In this document: positions 18,446-27,218 of the stretch, in pieces
Numbering within the stretch: position 1 is the stretch's first letter
Layout of the letters: each line of letters starts with the position of its first letter
From: Paenactinomyces guangxiensis
GTDB taxonomy: Bacteria > Bacillota > Bacilli > Thermoactinomycetales > Thermoactinomycetaceae
Length of the DNA: 37,488 bases
Direction: 5' to 3'
NCBI RefSeq assembly: GCF_016055185.1
Contig: NZ_JAECVR010000029.1
Coordinates: forward strand, 1-37,488
Translations under genes and position numbers: made by a program
Notes under the pieces: model-generated
What the model saw: only the letters and a program-made list of their open reading frames with translations
The model's database searches: none
What the model was told of the DNA's origin: nothing

Positions 18446-18573
18446 TTTTTCCACCTCCTGATAGCAGTCAATGGACGGGGGAGTCAAAACTTGAATCAGT
18501 TTAATTAGAGAACTTGGGGGCTCATCATGAACAAATGCCGTTCCCGCAAGCGGTAAATTCATCAGTCAGTATA

Positions 18574-18819
18574 CTACAACTCACGAAAATAATGGCCCAC
18601 TCTGGAGAAAAACCTGCTAACTTTTGAAGGGGTGGGGACATATTGGGATACGGTAGACAAAAGTCCTTTATTTTCCCCTTCCGAGCTGCCCAATTCATAT
18701 CCCTTTAAGATATCTGCGGTGTCTTGTGGATCATCCAGCAGCCCTTTTTTCCAATAATCGGGCTTCTCTTCTCCATCGATGTAAACATTTTTGAAGTCCA
18801 GTACCGCTTGGATCAGCAT
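18574..18819 (-). CDS. Downstream half of a frameshifted secreted/membrane protein
   Basis: An 81-residue frame ending in RFFSRVGHYFREL, unrecognised. It has no usable ribosome binding site close to its ATG. Its reading frame continues in-frame upstream to the six-G run at 18837-18842, where one extra G would join it to the 18834-19535 gene through GGVTVKGTMLIQAVLDF. I therefore read it as the C-terminal part of that protein rather than as a separate gene. It is rich in Asp/Glu/Lys and soluble in character, with an amphipathic C-terminus. Confidence 0.6.
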   Translation of the reverse strand: MLIQAVLDFKNVYIDGEEKPDYWKKGLLDDPQDTADILKGYELGSSEGENKGLLSTVSQYVPTPSKVSRFFSRVGHYFREL

Positions 18820-18833
18820 GGTTCCTTTTACCG

Positions 18834-19535
18834 TTACCCCCCGTGAGAGTCCCAGTTCGCTCCCCGCTGTACTGAAGCTTTGTAATCCTCAGTCATCGGC
18901 TTTCCATCCAACAGGATTTCACTGTTTTTGTAATAATCTTTGTTTTTGACATTCCACTTCCCTAACCCCAACTCCAGCACAATTTGCGGCGCCCACATGG
19001 TTCGCATATCTTTTCTTGCATCTGAAAAATATTTCTCTGCGTCTATAACGTTCCCATTGCCGCTTTGTTTTACTATCTCGTCATCTGCTTTATCCTTAGC
19101 ATTAGGTTTGAGTAAGAATGAAATAAACGCAAAATTTATCATTGGCTGCCTGAAAATAAAAAATGCAGAGACAAGGAGTATGGGTACACCTACAAAGAGC
19201 CCGATGTTTTCAACACCGACTTTGTTAATCTCAGATAAGATCTCACCCAGCCAATCCCCAGCGTCTGCAACGGTTCCCTTGGTCCACTCCCAGGCTTTAC
19301 TGAACATGTTTCCAACTGCATCCCAGAACCCGTTTTCTTTTGTTGCGTTCTGGTTGATTGACTCCTGTTTCTTAGGTGCCGGACCTTTTTCAACCCTGTC
19401 GAAATGGTCATTAACTTCTGGCACATCAAAACTGCCGCCAGTAGCATGAACTTCACCGAAACCAAAGGTACCCACGCCAACACATGTTAAAAGAATGATA
19501 ATGATGAATCGATGATAATATGCTCTCATATTCAT
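18834..19535 (-). CDS. Unrecognised secreted/membrane-anchored protein, N-terminal part
   Basis: 233 residues as read. A signal peptide is clear (basic MRAYYHR, hydrophobic core, cleavage after GEVHA near residue 31). It is followed by a polar linker with FDVPEVNDHFDRVEKGPAPKK, a tryptophan-spaced amphipathic stretch (FWDAVGNMFSKAWEWTKG, residues about 70-87), a membrane helix near 112-130, and a soluble domain with KYFSDARKDMRTMWAPQIV. The stop falls just after a run of six G, and the following gene lies in the frame reached by adding one G, so the intact protein is probably about 319 residues. No good ribosome binding site precedes the ATG. Function unknown; the architecture suggests an envelope or exported effector-like protein. 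Confidence 0.7.
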   Translation of the reverse strand: MNMRAYYHRFIIIILLTCVGVGTFGFGEVHATGGSFDVPEVNDHFDRVEKGPAPKKQESINQNATKENGFWDAVGNMFSKAWEWTKGTVADAGDWLGEILSEINKVGVENIGLFVGVPILLVSAFFIFRQPMINFAFISFLLKPNAKDKADDEIVKQSGNGNVIDAEKYFSDARKDMRTMWAPQIVLELGLGKWNVKNKDYYKNSEILLDGKPMTEDYKASVQRGANWDSHGG

Positions 19536-19547
19536 TGTTACGGAAAT

Positions 19548-19667
19548 TTATAAAACTCTTGAAAATAGTTGTATTTCCTTTTCTGATTCAGCGTGTCCTG
19601 TTCCGCAACAAAAGTACGTATAGGCATGATCCGGGTACAGAGTTATTTGCTCTCCGTAACGCTTCAC
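19548..19667 (-). CDS. Possible 39-residue small protein upstream of the secreted gene
   Basis: A GTG at 19667 opens 39 codons ending in TAA 12 bases before the secreted-protein start. The peptide (YPDHAYTYFCCGTGHAES in the middle, EIQLFSRVL at the end) has a protein-like composition with adjacent cysteines and a histidine. There is no strong ribosome binding site, so it may instead be the relic of a longer gene. Included because it is co-directional and tightly spaced with the unknown gene set. Confidence 0.3.
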   Translation of the reverse strand: MKRYGEQITLYPDHAYTYFCCGTGHAESEKEIQLFSRVL

Positions 19668-19713
19668 CTCACTTCGCTAAAAAATTGATTAAATATTAGG
19701 GGGGATTTTCCGG

Positions 19714-19930
19714 ATGAAATTGATCAATCTATTAAATGAAACATCCTTTTTTTAGATTTGGGTTAAAGGTTGAGAAATATTATCTGGCAGGAGAACGAGG
19801 TTGTCCTTATTTCCATCTCATCCCGGAGTTAATTTTTATAACACTCATAACAATTCGACTACTTTGTTCGCTTAACTACTGCTTCCACTTGTTCAGGGTA
19901 ACCGGAATACACGCTATGTTGTCTCCCTAA
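19714..19930 (+). pseudogene. Possible small gene broken at a T7 run
   Basis: AGGGGGG (19698-19704) lies nine bases before the ATG at 19714, but the frame stops after 13 codons at a TAG that overlaps a run of seven T (19747-19753). With one T fewer the frame would continue to 19930 through FFRFGLKVEKYYLAGERG and a hydrophobic segment. I do not recognise the product; this could be chance in AT-rich DNA. Confidence 0.25.
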
Positions 19931-19964
19931 ATTGCTTAAAATTATCTATATGATAAATTATACA

Positions 19965-19983
19965 CAATATACATTGTATATTG
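19965..19983. promoter_or_regulatory. Perfect 9-1-9 palindrome, possible operator
   Basis: CAATATACATTGTATATTG is perfectly symmetric around one central T. The TGTATA-type half-site is common among operators of dimeric repressors, but no regulator gene or recognised promoter lies next to it, so the function is open. Confidence 0.35.
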
Positions 19984-20153
19984 AAGATTTGTATTTAATT
20001 CCACATGCTTTTACCATCCTGTTCCTGATTCATTTACACGCAAAACATCTCCCTTCCATAAAAAATTCATCCAATCTATCATTTTATAGTAGATAGCAGG
20101 AAGCAGGACGGGGGTATTTTTCAGTTACTGTTAATAAAAAACACAGGCATAGC

Positions 20154-20186
20154 CAGGCAGCCACTCCCGCAAAAGAAAGCTGCCTG
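20154..20186 (-). terminator. Terminator of the xyl operon
   Basis: CAGGCAGC (20154-20161) pairs with GCTGCCTG (20179-20186), about 65 bases past the xylB stop on the minus strand. After the stem comes GCTATGCCTGTG and then a TTTTTTATT tract, slightly farther away than ideal. Confidence 0.6.
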
Positions 20187-20252
20187 AACAAACCTGCATT
20201 GAACCTCTTTTTCTCATCTGAAGTCAAAGGATGTTATCTTATAGTTAATCTG

Positions 20253-21749
20253 CTATGCCCTGAACTCTTTCAGCCGCTGATTTAAACCCTTTGTCTGTTC
20301 ATAGATGCTTTGATAGATAGCGAAAAGCTCTTTGTATTTCCGTACATTCTCCGGTTTGGGCGTAAACTCGGCAGCTGGCTGCACAAATTGTTCCGCACAT
20401 TCTTCAAGAGACCCGAACCAGCCGCAGCCCATCGCCGCCAGCATCGCCGCTCCCATCCCGGGGCCCTGTTCATTTTTCAGTCCCACGACGGTCGCATTGA
20501 AAATATCTGCCTGCATTTGGAGCCAACACGGATTTTTTGCCCCGCCTCCGATGGAAACAACTGTGGAGATCGATTTTCCTTCCTGACGCAGGATTTCAAT
20601 CGATTCATTCAGCGAAAACGTAATCCCCTCCATCACGGCCCTGACAAAATCCTCTCTCTTATGGGAAGCATCCATTCCGATAAAACTTCCCCGGATCGCC
20701 GAATCCGCGTGTGGCGTTCTTTCTCCTGCCAGATAAGGGGTAAACAATAAACCGTTGGCTCCGACTGGAACGCGGTCCACGCCCTGCAAGAACTCCTCAA
20801 AGCTTTCCCCGCCGGCAAAGGTGTCTTTAAACCAACGCAAGCTGAAGCCGGCGGAAAGAGTGACCCCCATCGCATAATAGGCATTCTCTTTCGCATGGTT
20901 GAAGAAGTGGACCTTCCCGCGGAAATCCCGGTCCTTCCGTTCTTCGCAGGACAAAATAACGCCGGAGGTTCCAATGCTGCACAAAGTATTCCCTTCCGAT
21001 AAAATACCGGCTCCAATCGCACCGCAGGCATTATCGGCTCCCCCGGCGAAAACTTTGGTGGAGTCCCTCAGACCTGTCCGGGAAGCGATTTCCGGCAAAA
21101 GAGTGCCCACACAATGATGGGATTCTACCAGAGGAGGGCAAAGATCGACAGGGATATCAAAGTGGCGGCATATCTCCGTACTCCATTGTTTTTCAGTCAC
21201 ATTCAGCATCAAAGTTCCCGCAGCATCGGAATATTCGCTGTTCAATACGCCCGTCATCCGAAACCGGAGATAATCTTTTGGCAGCAAAAAGCGAGCCGCC
21301 TGCGCGAAGATATCCGGTTCATTTTCCTTGACCCATATCAATTTGGGCAGAGTAAATCCTTCCAGAGCGATGTTTTTCGTCCAATCGACCAGCCGGTTCC
21401 CCAGCCGGTCGTTGATGGCTTTGCACTGCTCCGTCGTCCGCGTGTCATTCCACAGGATGGCTTTTCTCAGCAACTGCCCTTTCTCGTCCAACAGCACCAA
21501 CCCGTGCATCTGACCCGAGAAGCTGATCCCTTCGATATCTTCCGGATTCACACCGGAGACCTCCACCAATCCGCTTAGCGCAGCAAGGGTTTTTTCAACC
21601 CACTCTTCCGGATCTTGTTCACTGTGACCAAAAGCGTTTTGAATGAGAGGATAGCTTTTTGAAACTTCCTGAACAACTTCTCCGTCTTGATTAACCAGTA
21701 ATCCTTTAACAGCGCTGGTCCCCAGATCGATACCGATCACATATTTCAC
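20253..21749 (-). CDS. xylB: Xylulokinase
   Basis: FGGY-family sugar kinase that phosphorylates D-xylulose to xylulose 5-phosphate, the entry to the pentose phosphate pathway. The N-terminal phosphate-1 motif IDLGTSAVKG starts near residue 6. GISFSGQMHGLVLLD (with the Met-His pair of xylulokinases), the GGADNACGAIGAG nucleotide region and the C-terminal SIGGGAKNPCWLQMQADIF and NEQGPGMGAAMLA motifs are all present. Length 498 is normal. It lies 37 bases after xylA and is the last gene of the operon. Neighbouring xylose isomerase fixes the substrate assignment within FGGY kinases. Confidence 0.95.
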   Translation of the reverse strand: MKYVIGIDLGTSAVKGLLVNQDGEVVQEVSKSYPLIQNAFGHSEQDPEEWVEKTLAALSGLVEVSGVNPEDIEGISFSGQMHGLVLLDEKGQLLRKAILWNDTRTTEQCKAINDRLGNRLVDWTKNIALEGFTLPKLIWVKENEPDIFAQAARFLLPKDYLRFRMTGVLNSEYSDAAGTLMLNVTEKQWSTEICRHFDIPVDLCPPLVESHHCVGTLLPEIASRTGLRDSTKVFAGGADNACGAIGAGILSEGNTLCSIGTSGVILSCEERKDRDFRGKVHFFNHAKENAYYAMGVTLSAGFSLRWFKDTFAGGESFEEFLQGVDRVPVGANGLLFTPYLAGERTPHADSAIRGSFIGMDASHKREDFVRAVMEGITFSLNESIEILRQEGKSISTVVSIGGGAKNPCWLQMQADIFNATVVGLKNEQGPGMGAAMLAAMGCGWFGSLEECAEQFVQPAAEFTPKPENVRKYKELFAIYQSIYEQTKGLNQRLKEFRA

Positions 21750-21786
21750 AGAGGTTCTCTCCCTTTAAAAAAGGTATCTGCCCTGT

Positions 21787-23100
21787 TCAGGCTTCCAACA
21801 GATATTGATTCAAAATTGATTTCAGCTTTTCTTGTCTCCCCGATTCATTTTGGATCTCTTTTTTGTCCAATATATAAGCTTCCAGCGTGCGGAAGTCAGC
21901 TTTTCCGGATACGATGTCAAGGCCGATTCCCTCCCGGAAGCTCCGGTACCGATGTGTCAGGACCTCTTCCAAAACGCCGTCTTCAATCAGCCGGTGAGCC
22001 ACTTTCAACCCTTTGGCAAAACTGTCCATCCCGGCGATATGGGCGTAAAATAAGTCTTCCGGTTCAAAGGAAGGCCTTCTCAGCTTGGCATCAAAGTTGA
22101 GACCGCCGGAACCCAATCCGCCGTTTTTCAGAATTTCATACATTGCCAGGGTGGTTTCATACAGATCGGTGGGGAATTCATCCGTATCCCAGCCGAGCAG
22201 GTAATCCCCCTGGTTGGCATCCACAGAGCCCAGCATCCCGTTGATTCGGGCCCATCTCAATTCATGCTGGAATGTATGCCCGGCAAGGGTGGCATGGTTG
22301 GCTTCAATATTAAACTTGAACGAACGGTCCAGTCCGTACTTTTGGAGGAACGACATCGCTGAGGCTACATCATAATCGTACTGGTGTTTGGTCGGCTCTT
22401 TGGGCTTCGGCTCGATCAGGAACTGTCCCGTATAGCCGATCTCCCTGGCATAGTCGACGGCCATCTGTAAAAACCGGGCCAGGTTGTCCAATTCTAACTG
22501 CAAATCTGTGTTGAGAAGAGTTTCATATCCTTCCCGTCCGCCCCAGAACACATAGTTTTCCGCACCTAATTCTTTTGCCGTTTCCAGCCCTTTTTTCACC
22601 TGGGCAGCGCAATAGGCGAATACATCGGCATTGCAGCTTGTCGCCGCACCATGAACAAATCTCGGATGTGTAAACATGTTGGCTGTATTCCACAGGAGCT
22701 TCACTTTACTGCTCTGCATATATTCCTTGATCAGGGCTGTAATTTCGTCCAGGTTTTTATTGGTTTCCCTCAAGGTTTCCCCTTCGGGAGCGATATCCCG
22801 GTCATGAAAAGCAAAGTAAGGGACATTCAGCTTTTCAAAAAATTCAAAAGCAGCTTCGACGCGGGCTTTGGCCAGATCCATCCCTGAATAACGATCCCAG
22901 GCCCTTAACATGGTTCCCTGTCCGAACGGGTCGGTCCCATCGGCGGTAAAGGTGTGCCAATAGGCGACAGAGAACCGCAGATGCTCTTCCATCGTCTTTC
23001 CTCCGACCACTTCCTGCGGATTGTAGTATTTAAAAGCCAGCGGATTCCTCGAATCTTTTCCCTCATATGAAATAGTGCCTACATTTTTAAAGTATTCCAC
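21787..23100 (-). CDS. xylA: Xylose isomerase
   Basis: Class II xylose isomerase (437 residues) converting D-xylose to D-xylulose with two divalent metals. The catalytic histidine region [12 protein letters not shown] gives His99 and Asp102. Metal and substrate ligands appear in [12 protein letters not shown] (Glu230, Lys232), in [18 protein letters not shown] and in [18 protein letters not shown]. The start is GTG eight bases after AAGGAGGA. It lies 70 bases downstream of xylH, in one transcript with the transporter genes. Confidence 0.97.
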   Translation of the reverse strand: MEYFKNVGTISYEGKDSRNPLAFKYYNPQEVVGGKTMEEHLRFSVAYWHTFTADGTDPFGQGTMLRAWDRYSGMDLAKARVEAAFEFFEKLNVPYFAFHDRDIAPEGETLRETNKNLDEITALIKEYMQSSKVKLLWNTANMFTHPRFVHGAATSCNADVFAYCAAQVKKGLETAKELGAENYVFWGGREGYETLLNTDLQLELDNLARFLQMAVDYAREIGYTGQFLIEPKPKEPTKHQYDYDVASAMSFLQKYGLDRSFKFNIEANHATLAGHTFQHELRWARINGMLGSVDANQGDYLLGWDTDEFPTDLYETTLAMYEILKNGGLGSGGLNFDAKLRRPSFEPEDLFYAHIAGMDSFAKGLKVAHRLIEDGVLEEVLTHRYRSFREGIGLDIVSGKADFRTLEAYILDKKEIQNESGRQEKLKSILNQYLLEA

Positions 23101-23170
23101 GTAAATATCCTCCTTGAAATGTGTAATAGTTTATGCAACGCATATGGGCTTAGCACAGGCAAACTCGGGT

Positions 23171-24340
23171 TTACTTCGCCACTTTTCTCTTGCGGCTTGA
23201 GATGTCCAGCCATACAGCCAGAACGAGGATACTCCCCTTTACGATGTATTGCCAGAAGGATTCCACCCCCATTAACGACATTCCGTTATCCAGGGAAGCC
23301 ATCACCAGAGATCCGATCAAAGCCCCCAGGATGGTACCGGTTCCTCCCATCAAGGATGTACCACCAATCACGCAGGCCGCAATCGCGTCCAACTCGTACA
23401 TCTGCCCGGCCGAAATGGTTGCAGAAGTGAGACGGGAGGTCAGAAGCAGGGCAGCGATGGAAGCGAGCAAACCATTTAAGAGAAATACCATCATCGTTCT
23501 GCTCTTGATGTTAATGCCGGATAACGCCGCCGCTTCAGGATTTCCGCCAATCGCGTAAATATGGCGGCCGAAGGAAGTTTTATGAGCGATGAAGGAGAAA
23601 ACGAGAGCCGACAGGATGACGAAGCCAATCGGAAGCGGAACACCTTTATAATTGTTCATCGTCAGTACAAAAGCGAGGATTAATGCACTGTAAAAGATGA
23701 TTTTCAGAGCATCCACTCCAACAGGCATCACCTCAAACCCGTACTTTCGCCGGGAACGGCGCCTGCGCATCGTGGACCATATAATCGCTCCGGTCACTAA
23801 AACAACCATAATCAAACTGAAACCTCTCGTAAAATAAGCATCTCCCAGCAAAACATAAGCAGGATCGGAGATGGAGATCGTGGTGGAGTTGGTGACACCC
23901 ATCAATGCCCCCCGGAAAACCATCATCCCACCCAGGGTGACAATAAAAGCCGGTACCGCCCGATAAGCGACAAGCCACCCCTGTACGAACCCAATGCACG
24001 CCCCTGCTGCCAGCGTACCCAGAACCACAACCCAGATGGGAAATCCGAGCCAGGTACTGAGAATGGCGGATAGCCCGCCTGTAAAGCCGACAACGGAGCC
24101 AACGGACAAGTCGATATGGCCAGCCACAATCACTAAAACCATCCCGATCGCCAAAATCGAAATCACCGACATCTGAGTGAACAAGTTGGATAAATTTCGT
24201 GAGGTTAAGAAGGTGCTGTCCAACATGCCGAACAACAGCCAGATGAACAGCAGCGCACCGATCATGGTGTAAGCCCGGACATCCCATGTTCCCATAAGCC
24301 GGGTCAGCCGCCCTTTAACCGGCACATCTTTTGTCTCCAT
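23171..24340 (-). CDS. xylH: Xylose ABC transporter permease
   Basis: Inner-membrane permease of the CUT2 (ribose/xylose) ABC family, 389 residues with about ten hydrophobic segments. VIVAGHIDLSVGSVVGFTGG and IYAIGGNPEAAALSGI are the conserved RbsC/XylH motifs; the latter is the coupling region contacting the ATPase. GGTSLMGGTGTILGALIG follows near the C-terminus. The length, longer than RbsC, and the xyl context indicate XylH. It starts 5 bases after the ATPase gene ends. It works as a dimer with the XylG ATPase. Confidence 0.95.
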   Translation of the reverse strand: METKDVPVKGRLTRLMGTWDVRAYTMIGALLFIWLLFGMLDSTFLTSRNLSNLFTQMSVISILAIGMVLVIVAGHIDLSVGSVVGFTGGLSAILSTWLGFPIWVVVLGTLAAGACIGFVQGWLVAYRAVPAFIVTLGGMMVFRGALMGVTNSTTISISDPAYVLLGDAYFTRGFSLIMVVLVTGAIIWSTMRRRRSRRKYGFEVMPVGVDALKIIFYSALILAFVLTMNNYKGVPLPIGFVILSALVFSFIAHKTSFGRHIYAIGGNPEAAALSGINIKSRTMMVFLLNGLLASIAALLLTSRLTSATISAGQMYELDAIAACVIGGTSLMGGTGTILGALIGSLVMASLDNGMSLMGVESFWQYIVKGSILVLAVWLDISSRKRKVAK

Positions 24341-24345
24341 AAGAT

Positions 24346-25857
24346 CTATTTCCCTCCTGTTGCTGACTGTATGATTTTTTCCTGGGTCGCTTCGCGGTAA
24401 TCCATTTCCCCGACAATCTTACCCTCTCGCATCACCAGAATCCGGTCGCTCATCCCCAGAATCTCCGGCAGTTCGGAGGAAATCATGATCACAGCTACCC
24501 CTTCGGCAACCAGCCGGTTCATCAAGTGATAAATCTCGTACTTGGCACCGACATCAATCCCCCGGGTAGGCTCATCCAGAATCAGGATCTTGGGGTTGGA
24601 CATCAGCCATTTTCCGATAACCACTTTCTGCTGGTTTCCTCCGGACAGGGTGCCTGCCGCCGTTTCCAGTGAAGCTGATTTTATCCGCAGTTCCTTTACA
24701 TATTTTTGACTCCACTTGATCTCATCGTTCTCGTTGATGATCCCCCAGTTGCTAACTTTCGTCAGATTGGGGAGAGTCGTATTGGTCTTAACATCCATGC
24801 CGAGTACCAAACCCCACCGTTTTCGGTCTTCGGACACGAGGGCCAGCCCCGCTTGAATCGCATCTTTGACAGACCGGATCTTTACAGGCTGATTCTCGAT
24901 CAGAACCTGTCCTTCCGCCTTGCCTTCATACGCTCCAAACAGACTCATCACAAGTTCGGATCGCCCGGCACCCATCAAGCCGGCAATACCAAGGATTTCA
25001 CCTTTCCGCAACGAAAAATTGACACCATCGATCCGTTTTATATCCGGTTGATCCCGGCTCCACACATGATAATCCCTGACCTCCAGTACCGTTTCGCCCG
25101 GCCTGTGTTCGACACGGGGGTATCTCTCCGTCAATTCACGCCCGACCATCATAGCAATGACGTGATTTTCATCCGTTTGTGAACGATCGAGGGTAGCGAT
25201 GGTCTGACCATCCCGCAGAACCGTTATGCTGTCAGCCAACCGGAAAACTTCGGGCATTTTGTGGGAAATGTATATGCAGGTAACTCCTTTTTTTCTCAGC
25301 TGTTGCAGAATCTCCATCAAGATTTCTACTTCGGTTTCCGTCAACGCTGCTGTGGGTTCATCCAGGATCAGAACCCTGGCATCCTTTGACAGAGCTTTCG
25401 CAATTTCCACCAGTTGTTGCTGCCCGATTCCCAGGGTGCTCACCTTGGCATGGGGGGATATGTTCAAGCCAACATTCTTCAACCATTCTGCAGCTTCAAA
25501 ATAGAGGCGGTCCCACTGAATCAGTCCCCTTTGAGACGGTTCCCTTCCCAAAAAAATATTCTCGCCCACTGTCATCTCTTTGACCAGTGCCAGCTCCTGA
25601 TGGATAATTGCAATTCCCGCTTTTTCCGCATCGGCGATTTTATGAAACTCTTTTTTAATTCCGTCCATCCGGATTTCCCCGGAATAGGTTCCCACGGGGT
25701 AAAGCCCGCTCAGCACCTTCATCAGTGTCGATTTGCCGGCTCCGTTTTCCCCGCAGAGAGCATGAATCTCACCCTTTTTCACTTTCAAGTTCACACGGTC
25801 TAATGCTTTGACTCCCGGAAATTCCTTCGTGATATCGACCATTTCCAAAGCATACAT
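24346..25857 (-). CDS. xylG: Xylose ABC transporter ATP-binding protein
   Basis: Tandem ATPase of the CUT2 family, 503 residues. The first domain has GENGAGKST near residue 36 and RVLILDEPTAALTETE. The second has a degenerate Walker A (GLMGAGRSEL), an intact LSGGNQQKV signature and ILILDEPTRGIDVGAK, the asymmetry typical of RbsA/XylG/AraG. The frame opens at 25938 inside xylF, but the ATG at 25857 follows GGGGGAATT and begins the family's normal MYALEMVDITKEFPGV, so I start there. It energises uptake through XylH. Confidence 0.95.
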   Translation of the reverse strand: MYALEMVDITKEFPGVKALDRVNLKVKKGEIHALCGENGAGKSTLMKVLSGLYPVGTYSGEIRMDGIKKEFHKIADAEKAGIAIIHQELALVKEMTVGENIFLGREPSQRGLIQWDRLYFEAAEWLKNVGLNISPHAKVSTLGIGQQQLVEIAKALSKDARVLILDEPTAALTETEVEILMEILQQLRKKGVTCIYISHKMPEVFRLADSITVLRDGQTIATLDRSQTDENHVIAMMVGRELTERYPRVEHRPGETVLEVRDYHVWSRDQPDIKRIDGVNFSLRKGEILGIAGLMGAGRSELVMSLFGAYEGKAEGQVLIENQPVKIRSVKDAIQAGLALVSEDRKRWGLVLGMDVKTNTTLPNLTKVSNWGIINENDEIKWSQKYVKELRIKSASLETAAGTLSGGNQQKVVIGKWLMSNPKILILDEPTRGIDVGAKYEIYHLMNRLVAEGVAVIMISSELPEILGMSDRILVMREGKIVGEMDYREATQEKIIQSATGGK

Positions 25858-25904
25858 AATTCCCCCACTCCCCTGTATAAGATGGAGTAATGAACCGGCT
25901 GAAT

Positions 25905-27008
25905 CTATCCCCTGCCAACCTGCTTTGTGTCGGGCCATTGGTCCCTCGGTATATTTTTGTATACGTCTTCTATCTTGTGGAATCCGTCTTTAATTACCGT
26001 ATCCACCAAATTCTCACTGGTCACTTCAATGGGATCAAGCAAGAGGGAGGGCACATCTATTTTCCCGTTATTCACTTTCTTATCGGTCTTAATCTCTTTC
26101 CCTGTCCCCAGCGCAACAGCCATTTCAGCCGCTTTCTCTGCAATTGCAGTGATCGGTTTATACACCGTCATCGTCTGCTTTCCTTCCGCGATGCGCTGAA
26201 CAGCCGCTAAATCCGCATCCTGGCCGGAGACCGGCACTTTGCCGGCAAGCCCCTGTGCTTTCAGGGCTTGAATGGCACCGCCTGCGGTTCCGTCATTCGC
26301 CGCGACCACCGCTTGAACATTATTTTTATTCGCAGTTAAAGCGTTTTCCATATTTTTCATCGCTTCTTCAGGCTTCCAATCTTTAGAAAATTGATCATAA
26401 ACGATCTTGATATCTCCTTTTTTCTCCAACGGCTTCAGAACGTTCATCGCTCCTTCACGGAACATATGAGCATTGTTGTCGGTATCGGCACCCCCAATAT
26501 ACACGTAATTGCCTTTAGGGGCCTGTTCCACAATCGCCTTTGCCTGCATTTCGCCGACACGGACATTATCGAAGGAGATATAATAATCGACATCGGAATT
26601 TCGGATCAACCGGTCGTAGGAAATCACTTTGATTCCTTCCCTATGGGCTTTTTCCACAATTGAGGCGGCAGCTTCCGCGTTATGGGGAACGACCACCAAT
26701 ACATCCACTCCCTGAGAAATCAGTTGCTCCGCCTGGCTCAACTGCGTGGCGTCATCACCGTTGGCCGACAATGTCTTAACCTCTGCCCCCAGTTCCTTCG
26801 CTTTTTTCTCAAACAGCGCTTTATCCTTTTGCCACCGTTCCTCCTTCAAGGTCTCAAGCGAGAAGCCGATGACCACTTGATCATCTTTTTCCTTTGTCTC
26901 CTTAAGCGCCTCTTCACCGGTGGTTATGATGCCGCACCCTGTAGCGGAAACGACCAACAGGGAGGCCAATGCGCTCAATTGAAAGCGTCTGAACCACTTG
27001 TTTAACAT
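25905..27008 (-). CDS. xylF: Xylose-binding lipoprotein of the ABC transporter
   Basis: Extracellular substrate-binding protein of the CUT2 family, 367 residues. A lipoprotein signal peptide ends in SATGC, so the mature protein is anchored by a lipidated Cys. The periplasmic-binding-protein type I fold begins VVIGFSLETLKEERWQKD, with the XylF-like SYDRLIRNSDVDYYISFDN and VVAANDGTAGGAIQALK segments. The frame opens at 27026 but AGGAGGTAGGTTCC directs translation from the ATG at 27008. It is the first gene of the operon, downstream of a strong promoter, as expected for the component needed in excess. Confidence 0.95.
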   Translation of the reverse strand: MLNKWFRRFQLSALASLLVVSATGCGIITTGEEALKETKEKDDQVVIGFSLETLKEERWQKDKALFEKKAKELGAEVKTLSANGDDATQLSQAEQLISQGVDVLVVVPHNAEAAASIVEKAHREGIKVISYDRLIRNSDVDYYISFDNVRVGEMQAKAIVEQAPKGNYVYIGGADTDNNAHMFREGAMNVLKPLEKKGDIKIVYDQFSKDWKPEEAMKNMENALTANKNNVQAVVAANDGTAGGAIQALKAQGLAGKVPVSGQDADLAAVQRIAEGKQTMTVYKPITAIAEKAAEMAVALGTGKEIKTDKKVNNGKIDVPSLLLDPIEVTSENLVDTVIKDGFHKIEDVYKNIPRDQWPDTKQVGRG

Positions 27009-27133
27009 GGAACCTACCTCCTGCAAATCCGGTATACGGCTTCACTCCATCCCAACCCATATATCGCTTTCAGATGATTGCAAAGTATGCATCGCCGGGA
27101 TGGCGCCCTTTCTGTCAATCATGACAAAAAACA

Positions 27134-27147
27134 TGTTACCGCTTTCA
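27134..27147. promoter_or_regulatory. CcpA cre site
   Basis: On the minus strand TGAAAGCGGTAACA matches the CcpA catabolite-responsive element consensus (TGNAANCGNWNNCA) at every defined position. It starts a few bases past the xyl -10 hexamer, so bound CcpA would cover the transcription start and repress xylose use in the presence of glucose. Confidence 0.75.
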
Positions 27148-27152
27148 CCACA

Positions 27153-27181
27153 ATCATATCATCCCTTCAATAGTTTGTCTA
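27153..27181 (-). promoter_or_regulatory. Promoter of the xylFGHAB operon
   Basis: On the minus strand, -35 TAGACA (27176-27181) and -10 TATGAT (27153-27158) are separated by exactly 17 bases; each has one mismatch to the sigma-A consensus. The -35 lies inside the operator-like repeat and the -10 abuts the cre site. Confidence 0.7.
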
Positions 27182-27195
27182 TTGATTAAACAAAG
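27171..27195. promoter_or_regulatory. Probable XylR operator (xylO)
   Basis: TAGTTTGT and TTAAACAAAG form an inverted repeat resembling the TTAGTTTGTT-type XylR operator of bacilli. It overlaps the -35 hexamer of the xyl promoter, the right position for repression by the ROK repressor encoded divergently. Confidence 0.55.
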
Positions 27196-27218
27196 ATATA
27201 TCAATCTTTCCTTTATGA

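Larger units (their letters stand above)
19931..20252. other. Intergenic region between unknown gene set and xylB
   Basis: No gene is visible. It holds a perfect 19-base palindrome (19965-19983) and the terminator-like hairpin at 20154-20186. The remainder is AT-rich without ribosome binding sites in front of open frames. Confidence 0.5.

Noticed and set aside
18446..18562. Longer start (ATG at 18562) for the four-helix membrane protein
   Set aside because: No ribosome binding site there, whereas AGGAGGTGG stands eight bases before the GTG at 18445; the extra 39 residues are polar and proline-rich, unlike a leader.
23733..24287. Long frame overlapping xylH on the same strand
   Set aside because: It is a shadow of the permease gene in another frame, with no ribosome binding site and an atypical composition.
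25858..25938. Upstream start of xylG inside xylF
   Set aside because: The extra 27 residues are not family-like, and a ribosome binding site precedes the ATG at 25857.
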